Assembly: GCA_003485905.1 (NCBI GenBank)
Contig: DNHK01000441.1
Location: 1-5,594 of the forward strand
Origin: Gammaproteobacteria bacterium
Lineage (GTDB): Bacteria; Pseudomonadota; Gammaproteobacteria; Arenicellales; Arenicellaceae
Length of the DNA stretch: 5,594 nucleotides
Reading direction: 5' to 3'
Part shown: piece after piece, positions 1 through 4,883 of the stretch
Layout of the letters: each line of letters opens with the position of its first letter
How positions within the stretch are numbered: position 1 is the first letter of the stretch
Notes under the pieces: model-generated
Told to the model about the DNA's origin: nothing
Databases searched by the model: none
Seen by the model: the letters and a program-made list of their open reading frames with translations, nothing else
Made by a program: the position numbers and the translations under genes

Positions 1-103
1 TAACAATAAACGGCATCGATACTACTGATGCTAACAGAAAATAGTATTTTGCGTAAATATTCCGTAGGAGAGTTTAGTAACTATTTGATTAATATATATT
101 TTA

Positions 104-123
104 TAATAATATGCCTATTATTA
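104..123. repeat. AT-only inverted repeat at the sulfurtransferase stop codon
   Basis: A perfect 8-base inverted repeat (TAATAATA, loop TGCC, TATTATTA) covers the last bases of the sulfurtransferase reading frame, including its stop codon. Its stem is entirely A-T, so the hairpin would be weak. It could mark the 3' end of the minus-strand transcript, but it lacks the GC-rich stem of a standard intrinsic terminator. The rest of bases 1-103 is AT-rich and holds nothing I can identify. Confidence 0.4.
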
Positions 124-972
124 AACCTTGATGATCGGTGTGTTATCCGCGGCAGCCCATTCAGACCATGCACCATCATATAGCTGATGTAGTCCAAGAC
201 CCGCTTCAGCTAACGCTAGGGTTATGATCGCAGCGGTAACGCCTGAACCGCATGTGGTGATTATAGGGTCATTGCCAGTGACACCTAGCTCGTCAAATAC
301 AGCAAGTAATTCTTTCGCTGGCTTGAGTAAGCCATCAGACTGAAGCTGATCGAATGGTAACGAAATCGCCCCTGGCACATGACCACTAGATAATTCGGGC
401 CTTGGTTCAGGGGCTGTTCCCTCGAATCTTGCAGAAGAGCGCGCATCTAATACCAACGCTTGTTGCGAGCTACAGTTCTCAAGTACCTTCGGCATTGATA
501 CGACTAGATCATTAACTTTATTTGCTACGAACCGACGAGTCGTTGGAGGTTGAACACTGTGGTCTACGCTTCTTTTCTCCGCTAGCCATTTTGGAAAACC
601 ACCATTTAATACACGAACGTTTTTATGGCCAAACACATGGAACATCCACCAGACGCGCGCGGCAGAAAACAGGCCTGCACCGTCGTAAGCAACGACCAAG
701 CTGTTATTATCTATCCCTAGATGGCCAACAGATTCAGAAAATGATTCTGCGGTGGGCAGCATATGAGGCAAATCGCTACCCTTGTCGGATATGGCGTCAA
801 TGTCAAAAAAACTAGCCCGCGGTATGTGGTTACTCTCAAATTCAGCCCGAGCATTACGCTGTTGAGTAGGTAGATACCACGAGCAATCCAGAATGGCGAT
901 TTCCTCACTGCTTCCAGAATTTATTGCATCCGAAAGTTCTTGTGTGGTGATTAAGTGATCAGATGTAGTCAT
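121..972 (-). CDS. sseA: 3-mercaptopyruvate sulfurtransferase (rhodanese superfamily, SseA type)
   Basis: A 283-residue tandem rhodanese protein of normal length for this family. The family transfers sulfur from 3-mercaptopyruvate (or thiosulfate) to thiol acceptors or cyanide through a cysteine persulfide, usually in the cytoplasm. The N-terminal, non-catalytic rhodanese domain (about residues 7-135) carries the family stretches HIPRASFFDIDAISD (49-63) and LPHMLP (68-73). The C-terminal domain (about 155-283) carries DARSSARF (176-183), EPRPELSSGHVPGA (189-202) and the active-site loop CGSGVTAA, with catalytic Cys at 241. A CGSGVT loop is typical of mercaptopyruvate sulfurtransferases, while thiosulfate sulfurtransferases usually have CRKGVT, so the former is preferred. 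The end LYDGAWSEW is also family-typical. The ATG start fits the usual N-terminus, but no clear Shine-Dalgarno precedes it. It is transcribed divergently from yaeQ and stands alone on its strand here. Family is certain; in vivo substrate is inferred from the loop. Confidence 0.95.
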   Translation of the reverse strand: MTTSDHLITTQELSDAINSGSSEEIAILDCSWYLPTQQRNARAEFESNHIPRASFFDIDAISDKGSDLPHMLPTAESFSESVGHLGIDNNSLVVAYDGAGLFSAARVWWMFHVFGHKNVRVLNGGFPKWLAEKRSVDHSVQPPTTRRFVANKVNDLVVSMPKVLENCSSQQALVLDARSSARFEGTAPEPRPELSSGHVPGAISLPFDQLQSDGLLKPAKELLAVFDELGVTGNDPIITTCGSGVTAAIITLALAEAGLGLHQLYDGAWSEWAAADNTPIIKV

Positions 973-1099
973 GTTTAAATTATGAGGCGATTCAAGAGAA
1001 GCTGTTGAAATGCGAAGTTAGTTAGAAATTGGTTTGCAAGTTAGTATTCATGTAAGGATATCAAATTATCTATAAAAAGAGAGAAGTGGTACTTGGAGT

Positions 1100-1690
1100 A
1101 TGTGGCCAAGCCCTCTTAGATTTTTAATTGGAATAGAATCAATAGTCGTAACTTTGGGACAGAAATCTACCATTTACAAATTTAGAATCGCCTTGTCAGA
1201 TTTGGAGCGAAATTACTATGACGCACTCAATTTAACGATCGCGCAACATCCGTCGGAGAGTCAGGAGCGGATGGTGACTAGGGTGCTCGCCTATTGCATT
1301 AATGCTAGAGCCGGATTGGTTTTTACCAAAGGGCTAAGCTCCGTTGAAGAGCCTGACATTTGGATGCGAACGTTGGATGAAAAAATAGATAAGTGGATTG
1401 ACGTAGGCGAACCGTCAGTCGACCGAATAAAAAAAGCGGTCCGGCTTTCAAACGAAGTTACGGTATACAGTTTTAATTCAAAATCAGATGTTTGGTGGAA
1501 ACAGGGCCGATCAAAATTTGCGTTGCTAAATGCATCTTTTTTTCGATTTGATCCCGTGCATGTGAAAGCGTTTGCTGCGTTGATAGAGCGTAGGATGGAT
1601 ATTTCCATAACAATCACCGGTGATTCGGCTTATATTGCTACCGCCTTGGGTGAATGTGAATTGATGTGGGAACCATTACAGACGGTATGA
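1100..1690 (+). CDS. yaeQ: YaeQ family protein (PD-(D/E)XK nuclease-like fold)
   Basis: This matches YaeQ, a family widespread in Gammaproteobacteria whose structure belongs to the PD-(D/E)XK nuclease-like fold and whose cellular role is unsettled. Conserved blocks are STIYKFRIALSDLERN (23-38), AQHPSESQERMVTRVLAY (48-65), GLSSVEEPDIW (78-88), IDKWIDVGEPSVDRIKKA (96-113), YSFNSKSDVWW (123-133) and the C-terminal ITITGDSAYI (170-179). Likely acidic and basic positions of the PD-(D/E)XK site are Glu84, Asp97/Asp101 and Lys111 or Lys112, assigned by analogy. The start is doubtful. The first 18 residues from ATG 1100 do not look like the family, and its GGAG lies only one base upstream, too close for normal use. 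A TTG at 1154 would give MGQKSTIYK and 178 residues, nearly the E. coli length (181), but has no visible Shine-Dalgarno. The ATG is given as the outer limit. Probably co-transcribed with the phosphatase 44 bases downstream. Confidence 0.9.
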   Translation: MWPSPLRFLIGIESIVVTLGQKSTIYKFRIALSDLERNYYDALNLTIAQHPSESQERMVTRVLAYCINARAGLVFTKGLSSVEEPDIWMRTLDEKIDKWIDVGEPSVDRIKKAVRLSNEVTVYSFNSKSDVWWKQGRSKFALLNASFFRFDPVHVKAFAALIERRMDISITITGDSAYIATALGECELMWEPLQTV

Positions 1691-1734
1691 AAATTTATGT
1701 TGATTTCGCTTTAGTTGGTTTTGGGTAGCGATTA

Positions 1735-2235
1735 ATGCGCAAGTTAATATTAGTTCGTCATGCTAAATCCGGAAGGAAAGATCCGGAACTCGATGACCAT
1801 GAGCGACCATTGAATCGTCGTGGAGAGCGAGATTCAATAACCATGTCACGATTCTTAATGGAGCAAGATGAGGCATTGGACGTTGTTTATTCTAGCACTG
1901 CTACCCGGGCGCTTGATTTCGCCCAAACTTTAAGCGAGTTTTGTGGTTACAGTCTGATTCCTGATCTATCTTTTTATACCTTTAGTTTTGATGAGTTTTT
2001 CGAGATATTAAGAAGCTTGCCAAATGCTGCAGGAAATATTGCGATTGTTGGTCACAATCCAGCAATTACTCAGGCAGTTAATTTCTTGAGCGGTGCGGAA
2101 ATTGCGAATGTACCTACGGCAGGAATCGTTGCGTTAACGTGCGAAATTAACGAATGGGATGAACTAAGAGAAGGTTGTGCCGAGCTAGCGTATTTTGAAT
2201 CTCCTAAACGGCTTCTGAACGGACATACTATTTGA
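1735..2235 (+). CDS. sixA: SixA-like phosphohistidine phosphatase (histidine phosphatase superfamily)
   Basis: A 166-residue single-domain histidine phosphatase. In E. coli SixA removes phosphate from phosphohistidine in phosphotransfer proteins (first reported for the ArcB HPt domain, later for the nitrogen PTS protein NPr). The catalytic RHA motif is at residues 8-10, with His9 as the expected phosphate acceptor, inside LILVRHAKSGR. Further family marks are RPLNRRGERD (24-33), YSSTATRA (52-59) with phosphate-binding Arg58, and VGHNPAI (105-111) with the second catalytic His107. Length is close to SixA (about 160), and no insertion or extra domain is seen, which argues against the larger phosphoglycerate mutases. 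The ATG is placed directly before the RHA strand, as usual; the ribosome site is weak (GGGTAG). It follows yaeQ closely on the same strand. Biochemical target in this organism is not shown by the sequence. Confidence 0.92.
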   Translation: MRKLILVRHAKSGRKDPELDDHERPLNRRGERDSITMSRFLMEQDEALDVVYSSTATRALDFAQTLSEFCGYSLIPDLSFYTFSFDEFFEILRSLPNAAGNIAIVGHNPAITQAVNFLSGAEIANVPTAGIVALTCEINEWDELREGCAELAYFESPKRLLNGHTI

Positions 2236-2424
2236 TGGTCATTGAGAATGTTTCTTGAATGAGAGAGCGAACCCATAAGTGGTGCTCTGTTGTGGAGTTC
2301 TTGTGCAGGCATGCAGATTATGTGTGACAAATTTATATTGGCTTGATAGTTTGCTTTTCGTTCACGGAAAATCTGTCTTAGTTTAGGTATAGTCGTTGAT
2401 AATCAAACTTGAAATGGTGTGGTC

Positions 2425-2967
2425 ATGTATCAAATAGTGAAATCAATCGCAGTAACTTTAATATGCTTGGCCGCAGTTAACGCCAATGCGCAGTGGCAGC
2501 CTGGTAAGTCAAGTAGCAAAGGAACGACGGAAGTGCAGAAAACAATAGAGCGCTTTGTTGCAAAAGATGAGGGTCTGAAGGCCTTTTTTGACGAGGCGTA
2601 CGGCTACGCTATTTTCCCCGGAGTAGGTAAAGGTGGCATTGGTATTGGTGGGGCTTTTGGGCGCGGTGAAGTGTACGAGCAAAATCAATTTGTCGGTACT
2701 GCTCGTCTTACCCAAATTAGTATTGGTTTTCAATTTGGTGGGCAGAAGTATAGCGAAGTAGTTTTTTTCGGTAGTAAGGAGGTGCTGGATGATTTTAAAC
2801 GTGGGAATTTTGAATTTAGCGCTCAAGCTTCAGCAGTTGCCGTCACAGCAGGGGCTTCCGCTGACGCGGCCTATAGCAATGATGTGGCCGTGTTTACTAT
2901 GGCAATTGGTGGTCTTATGTATGAGGCAACTATTGGCGGACAGAAATTCAGTTATACACCCAAATAA
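2425..2967 (+). CDS. Secreted SYLF (Ysc84/DUF500) domain protein
   Basis: A 180-residue exported protein with a SYLF domain, a module that binds phosphoinositides in eukaryotic Ysc84/SH3YL1 and occurs in many bacterial periplasmic or outer-membrane-linked proteins of unknown role. Numbering from ATG 2425, residues 1-22 are a Sec signal peptide: short basic start, hydrophobic core IAVTLICLAAV, then ANA before the likely cleavage at Gln23. The single Cys14 does not sit in a lipobox (residue -1 is Ile), so a soluble periplasmic or secreted protein is more likely than a lipoprotein. The SYLF core has AYGYAIFPGVGKGGIGIGG (58-76), QISIGFQFGGQKYSEVVFF (97-115) and a Gly/Ala-rich C-terminal half ending in GGLMYEATIGGQKFSY. 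A GTG at 2419 would add two residues; the ATG is preferred, although neither has a good Shine-Dalgarno. It is preceded by 183-190 bases without a clear regulatory site. Domain call is strong; function is unknown. Confidence 0.88.
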   Translation: MYQIVKSIAVTLICLAAVNANAQWQPGKSSSKGTTEVQKTIERFVAKDEGLKAFFDEAYGYAIFPGVGKGGIGIGGAFGRGEVYEQNQFVGTARLTQISIGFQFGGQKYSEVVFFGSKEVLDDFKRGNFEFSAQASAVAVTAGASADAAYSNDVAVFTMAIGGLMYEATIGGQKFSYTPK

Positions 2968-3026
2968 GCGACTTTTTTCTCGTTGCTCGATCAATGTAAG
3001 TGGATAACCTACGGGTTTGGGTGTAT
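2954..3026. repeat. 11-base inverted repeat bracketing the end of the SYLF gene
   Basis: ATACACCCAAA at 2954-2964, inside the last codons of the SYLF gene, is exactly reverse-complementary to TTTGGGTGTAT at 3016-3026. The two arms are separated by 51 bases. Transcribed, they could close a long-range stem over the stop codon and the start of the 3' untranslated region. The following bases (GAGTATTTTTAG) contain only a short T run, so I do not call it a terminator. Function is unknown. Confidence 0.6.
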
Positions 3027-3065
3027 CCGAGTATTTTTAGTAGTTTTTAGAAATAAGGACGAAAA

Positions 3066-3116
3066 ATGAAGTTTGTTCGGATTGTGAGATTGCTGGTTAA
3101 TATTCCGGCATACTAA
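3066..3116 (+). CDS. Possible 16-residue leader or small peptide
   Basis: A tiny reading frame encodes a 16-residue basic-hydrophobic peptide (MKFVRIVRLLVNIPAY). It is reported only because its ATG has a textbook ribosome site: AAGGA at 3055-3059, spaced six bases from the start. That is better than the site of several longer genes here. It lies in the untranslated stretch between the SYLF gene and the Gly-Lys repeat protein and ends 89 bases before the latter's start. I recognise no family. It may be a leader peptide, a small membrane-active peptide, or chance; no hairpin switch linking it to the next gene is evident. Confidence 0.2.
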   Translation: MKFVRIVRLLVNIPAY

Positions 3117-3194
3117 CCATATAGGGCGTTTGAAAATTTCTACAGCTGTCAGAGCTTAATGATGGCTTCCACCCCATAATAATTCCTCAATATT

Positions 3195-3198
3195 GGAG
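3195..3198 (+). promoter_or_regulatory. Ribosome binding site of the Gly-Lys repeat protein
   Basis: GGAG within TTGGAGAT, seven bases before the ATG at 3206, is a strong Shine-Dalgarno at good spacing. It fixes the start of the small Tat-signal protein and supports the reality of this repetitive, low-complexity gene. Confidence 0.8.
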
Positions 3199-3205
3199 AT
3201 AAAGA

Positions 3206-3523
3206 ATGTCAAAACATGATAAGAACCACCTAGAGGCCATTCTTGGTCAAGTTAGCTCGACTCGTCGGAAGTTTCTTAGAAGCAGTTTAATCGCAGGTGG
3301 AGCTTCAGCATTGGCGGCGCCAGCTTCTTCGCTCCTAGCTCAAGAAGGTGAGGCGGCTGAAACTACAGGAACTGAAGCAGCTCCCGCTACCGGTGGTAAA
3401 GGTAAGGGGAAAGGTAAAGGAAAAGGGAAGGGCAAAGGTAAAGGTAAAGGAAAAGGAAAAGGAAAAGGAAAGGGTAAAGGTGGTGCGGCCCCAGCTGCGA
3501 CAGAAGAAACACCTGAAAGTTAA
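3206..3523 (+). CDS. Small Tat-exported protein with (Gly-Lys)14 repeat; candidate modified peptide
   Basis: A 105-residue protein I do not recognise as a named family. Residues 1-16 form a charged segment (MSKHDKNHLEAILGQV). A twin-arginine signal follows: STRRKFLRS at 18-26, hydrophobic region LIAGGASALAA at 28-38, and likely cleavage near Ala40 or Ala45. The stretch before the Arg pair is 19 residues, rather long for a Tat signal. The predicted mature part is an acidic linker (EGEAAETTGTEAAPAT), Gly63, then fourteen uninterrupted Gly-Lys dipeptides (64-91), GG, and an Ala/Glu/Pro tail (AAPAATEETPES). No cofactor-binding domain is visible, so Tat export would be of a disordered polycation. 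A strong ribosome site precedes it. It lies directly upstream, same strand, of a PqqD-like/TPR/methyltransferase protein, which suggests that this is its substrate; lysine or terminal methylation is my inference. Alternatives are a surface or matrix polycation, or a non-functional low-complexity protein. Confidence 0.8.
   Translation: MSKHDKNHLEAILGQVSSTRRKFLRSSLIAGGASALAAPASSLLAQEGEAAETTGTEAAPATGGKGKGKGKGKGKGKGKGKGKGKGKGKGKGGAAPAATEETPES
3395..3478 (+). repeat. Fourteen 6-base units encoding Gly-Lys
   Basis: Fourteen tandem hexamers of the form GGN-AAR encode Gly-Lys without interruption. The third base of the Gly codon varies (T, A, G and one C) and Lys uses both AAA and AAG, so the DNA repeat is imperfect while the protein repeat is perfect. 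That pattern suggests selection on the dipeptide rather than very recent slippage, although the four consecutive identical GGAAAA-type units at 3449-3472 could be a younger expansion. Any gain or loss of whole units would keep the reading frame. Confidence 0.97.
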
Positions 3524-3548
3524 GGTAAAAGTTAAGACGAAAGTTAGG
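3513..3548 (+). repeat. Three 12-base direct repeats spanning the stop codon
   Basis: Units CTGAAAGTTAAG (3513-3524), GTAAAAGTTAAG (3525-3536) and ACGAAAGTTAGG (3537-3548) share AAAGTTA at the same offset. They overlap the last codons and the TAA stop of the Gly-Lys protein and continue into the untranslated region. In the gene's own frame each unit carries a stop (TAA, TAA, TAG). In the +1 frame they would encode alternating Lys-Val. Function unknown; probably a decayed extension of the purine-rich repeat. Confidence 0.6.
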
Positions 3549-3557
3549 GGATTTTCG

Positions 3558-3593
3558 TTTGTGCAACAGCTAGTTGTTGGCATAGCACACAAA
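3558..3593 (+). other. Imperfect stem-loop before the terminator
   Basis: TTTGTG (3558-3563) pairs with CACAAA (3588-3593). Inside it CAACA (3564-3568) pairs with TGTTG (3575-3579) around a six-base loop, with an unpaired six-base bulge on the 3' side. It sits immediately before the intrinsic terminator. Possible roles are protection of the upstream mRNA's 3' end or a processing site; neither is shown by the sequence. Confidence 0.4.
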
Positions 3594-3596
3594 ACT

Positions 3597-3630
3597 AAAC
3601 GGAGGGTAGAATTTCTACCTTCCGTTTTTT
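3597..3630 (+). terminator. Strong Rho-independent terminator after the Gly-Lys repeat gene
   Basis: CGGAGGGTAGA (3600-3610) and TCTACCTTCCG (3614-3624) form an 11-pair stem with one G-U pair and a three-base loop (ATT). Three A-U pairs extend it at the base, and it ends in six T residues (3625-3630). This is a canonical intrinsic terminator 73 bases after the stop of the repeat protein. It ends two bases before the first possible start of the methyltransferase frame at 3633, so the downstream gene must be reached by read-through or have its own promoter. Confidence 0.9.
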
Positions 3631-3632
3631 AG

Positions 3633-4841
3633 TTGTCCGAACTGTCTTATGAATATAGTAGTAGTTTCGCAACCAACGTGAAACAAGCACCGCTCGTTCG
3701 TAGCTCGATGCTTGCTCTTGCGGCGGCGCAAGATGGTTATCATGCGTTCGATATCGCGTCACGAACGCTGCATTGGCTTAATCCAACAGCCGCGCTTATC
3801 ATCGAGTTATGTGATGGATCACGGACGCAGTCGGAGATAATTATTTTGCTGGACCAGCTGCAAGAAAGCACTGACGACAGCAATTCTTGGATTCAACAAG
3901 CACTAGAGAGCGGTTGGTTAAAACCTATCGACGGGGAAAATGTCGATGAATATCCCAGTGCGCATATAGTTGCAACGTTAGCTTGGGATCTACGTGAAGA
4001 AGGTGATTACCTCGCGTCATATGTATGCCAGGAATATGCGGTTGAGTTACAGCCCGAAGTAGCTTCGCACTGGCGGTATTTAGGTGAAATTTCACATATT
4101 ACTGGCCAACGTGAGAGAGCCCTCGAAGCTTACGAGAAATACTTAACATTGAACCCTGACGATGCAGAGATATTACTAATTGTTGTGGCACTTCGGGATG
4201 AGCCTCCGCCAAGGCGTGCGCCTGATGCCTATATTCGGCAACTCTACACACGATTCGCCTCGTTTTATGAAGACAATATGCGTGATGAGCTGGGGTACAA
4301 CGGACCTGAGCGGGTTGCCAGTTTATTGGATCAATACTTGGATGGGGTATGCGATCTAAATATTTTGGATATGGGTTGTGGCACGGGTTTATCCGGACAG
4401 CCACTGAAACCGCATGCCAAGTCGCTAACGGGTATTGATCTTTCTGCCGAGATGTTGGAGCAGGCCGAAACCTCAGGTCTGTACGACAGGTTGGAATGTG
4501 CCGAAATAACTGAATGGCTGGCAAATAACAAAGATTTTTTTGACTTGATCGTGGCTTGTGACACTTGTATATATTTTGGAGATTTAGGTCAAATTATAAG
4601 TCCTGCAAATCAACATATAGTCCCAGGTGGGTGGATGATAGTTTCGGTAGAAAAAGGAGATTCTTATCCTTATTGTCTCGCTGATTCTGGTCGTTATTCC
4701 CATACGCAGCGGCATATAGAAGAGGTAGCGAAAGATGTTGGCTTGGAAATATTAGATGTGGACGAGGGGTTTTTAAGGGATGAATATTCAAAACCCGTTA
4801 TCGCACTGATGGTGTTAATGCGTAAGCCTCTGCCCGTTTAA
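3633..4841 (+). CDS. PqqD-like domain / TPR / class I SAM-dependent methyltransferase fusion
   Basis: Three parts are visible in up to 402 residues. Residues 20-98 resemble PqqD: a small strand-rich start (YHAFDIASRTLHWL), then LNPTAALIIELCDGSRTQSEI (49-69) and a helical end; PqqD is the prototype leader-binding RiPP recognition element. Residues 111-187 are helical with TPR-like spacing (GDYLASYVCQEYAVELQP, then GQRERALEAYEKYLTLNP). Residues 200-402 are a class I methyltransferase with SAM motif ILDMGCGTG (244-252), acidic GIDLS (267-271), DLIVACD (304-310) and PGGWMIVSVE (331-340). The last two parts match the TPR-containing predicted methyltransferases (COG4976 type); the PqqD-like front is unusual. 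Start is uncertain: TTG 3633 has no ribosome site and abuts the terminator. GTG 3678 (MKQAPLVRSSM) still keeps the whole PqqD-like domain; ATG 3708 would trim it. Cytoplasmic, no signal or membrane segment. The neighbouring repeat protein is the obvious candidate substrate, but this is inferred from adjacency. Confidence 0.85.
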   Translation: MSELSYEYSSSFATNVKQAPLVRSSMLALAAAQDGYHAFDIASRTLHWLNPTAALIIELCDGSRTQSEIIILLDQLQESTDDSNSWIQQALESGWLKPIDGENVDEYPSAHIVATLAWDLREEGDYLASYVCQEYAVELQPEVASHWRYLGEISHITGQRERALEAYEKYLTLNPDDAEILLIVVALRDEPPPRRAPDAYIRQLYTRFASFYEDNMRDELGYNGPERVASLLDQYLDGVCDLNILDMGCGTGLSGQPLKPHAKSLTGIDLSAEMLEQAETSGLYDRLECAEITEWLANNKDFFDLIVACDTCIYFGDLGQIISPANQHIVPGGWMIVSVEKGDSYPYCLADSGRYSHTQRHIEEVAKDVGLEILDVDEGFLRDEYSKPVIALMVLMRKPLPV

Positions 4842-4883
4842 TTTGCTGTAAATTGTTATTTTTAAAATTGTAAAAGATAGTTT

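Noticed and set aside
717..908. Overlapping frame within the sulfurtransferase gene
   Set aside because: The encoded product resembles no family and lies wholly inside a gene with clear rhodanese motifs.
2264..2288. Possible terminator after sixA (AGAGC ... GCTCT)
   Set aside because: Five-pair outer stem with unpaired bases and no following T run; not convincing.
2388..2393. TATAGT as a -10 promoter element for the SYLF gene
   Set aside because: No acceptable -35 hexamer at 16-18 bases upstream; a single AT-rich hexamer is weak evidence.
2440..2480. Lipoprotein signal in the SYLF protein
   Set aside because: The only cysteine in the signal region follows Ile rather than Gly, Ala or Ser, so no lipobox; an ANA cleavage site fits Sec signal peptidase I.
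3130..3180. TTGAAA (3130-3135) and CATAAT (3175-3180) as promoter of the repeat gene
   Set aside because: The spacing between them is far too large, and neither pairs with a good partner at 16-19 bases.
3395..3478. Phase-variable on/off switch
   Set aside because: The repeat unit is six bases, so changes in unit number keep the frame and would alter length only.
3335..3632. Open frames on both strands through the Gly-Lys repeat
   Set aside because: They arise because a GGNAAR hexamer repeat has no stop codon in any frame; neither has a ribosome site or a recognisable domain. The +1 frame is kept only as a speculative slippage remark.
4099..4564. Minus-strand frames opposite the methyltransferase
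   Set aside because: Composition (Pro, His, Arg rich) is typical of antisense shadows, and the plus strand encodes clear SAM-binding motifs.
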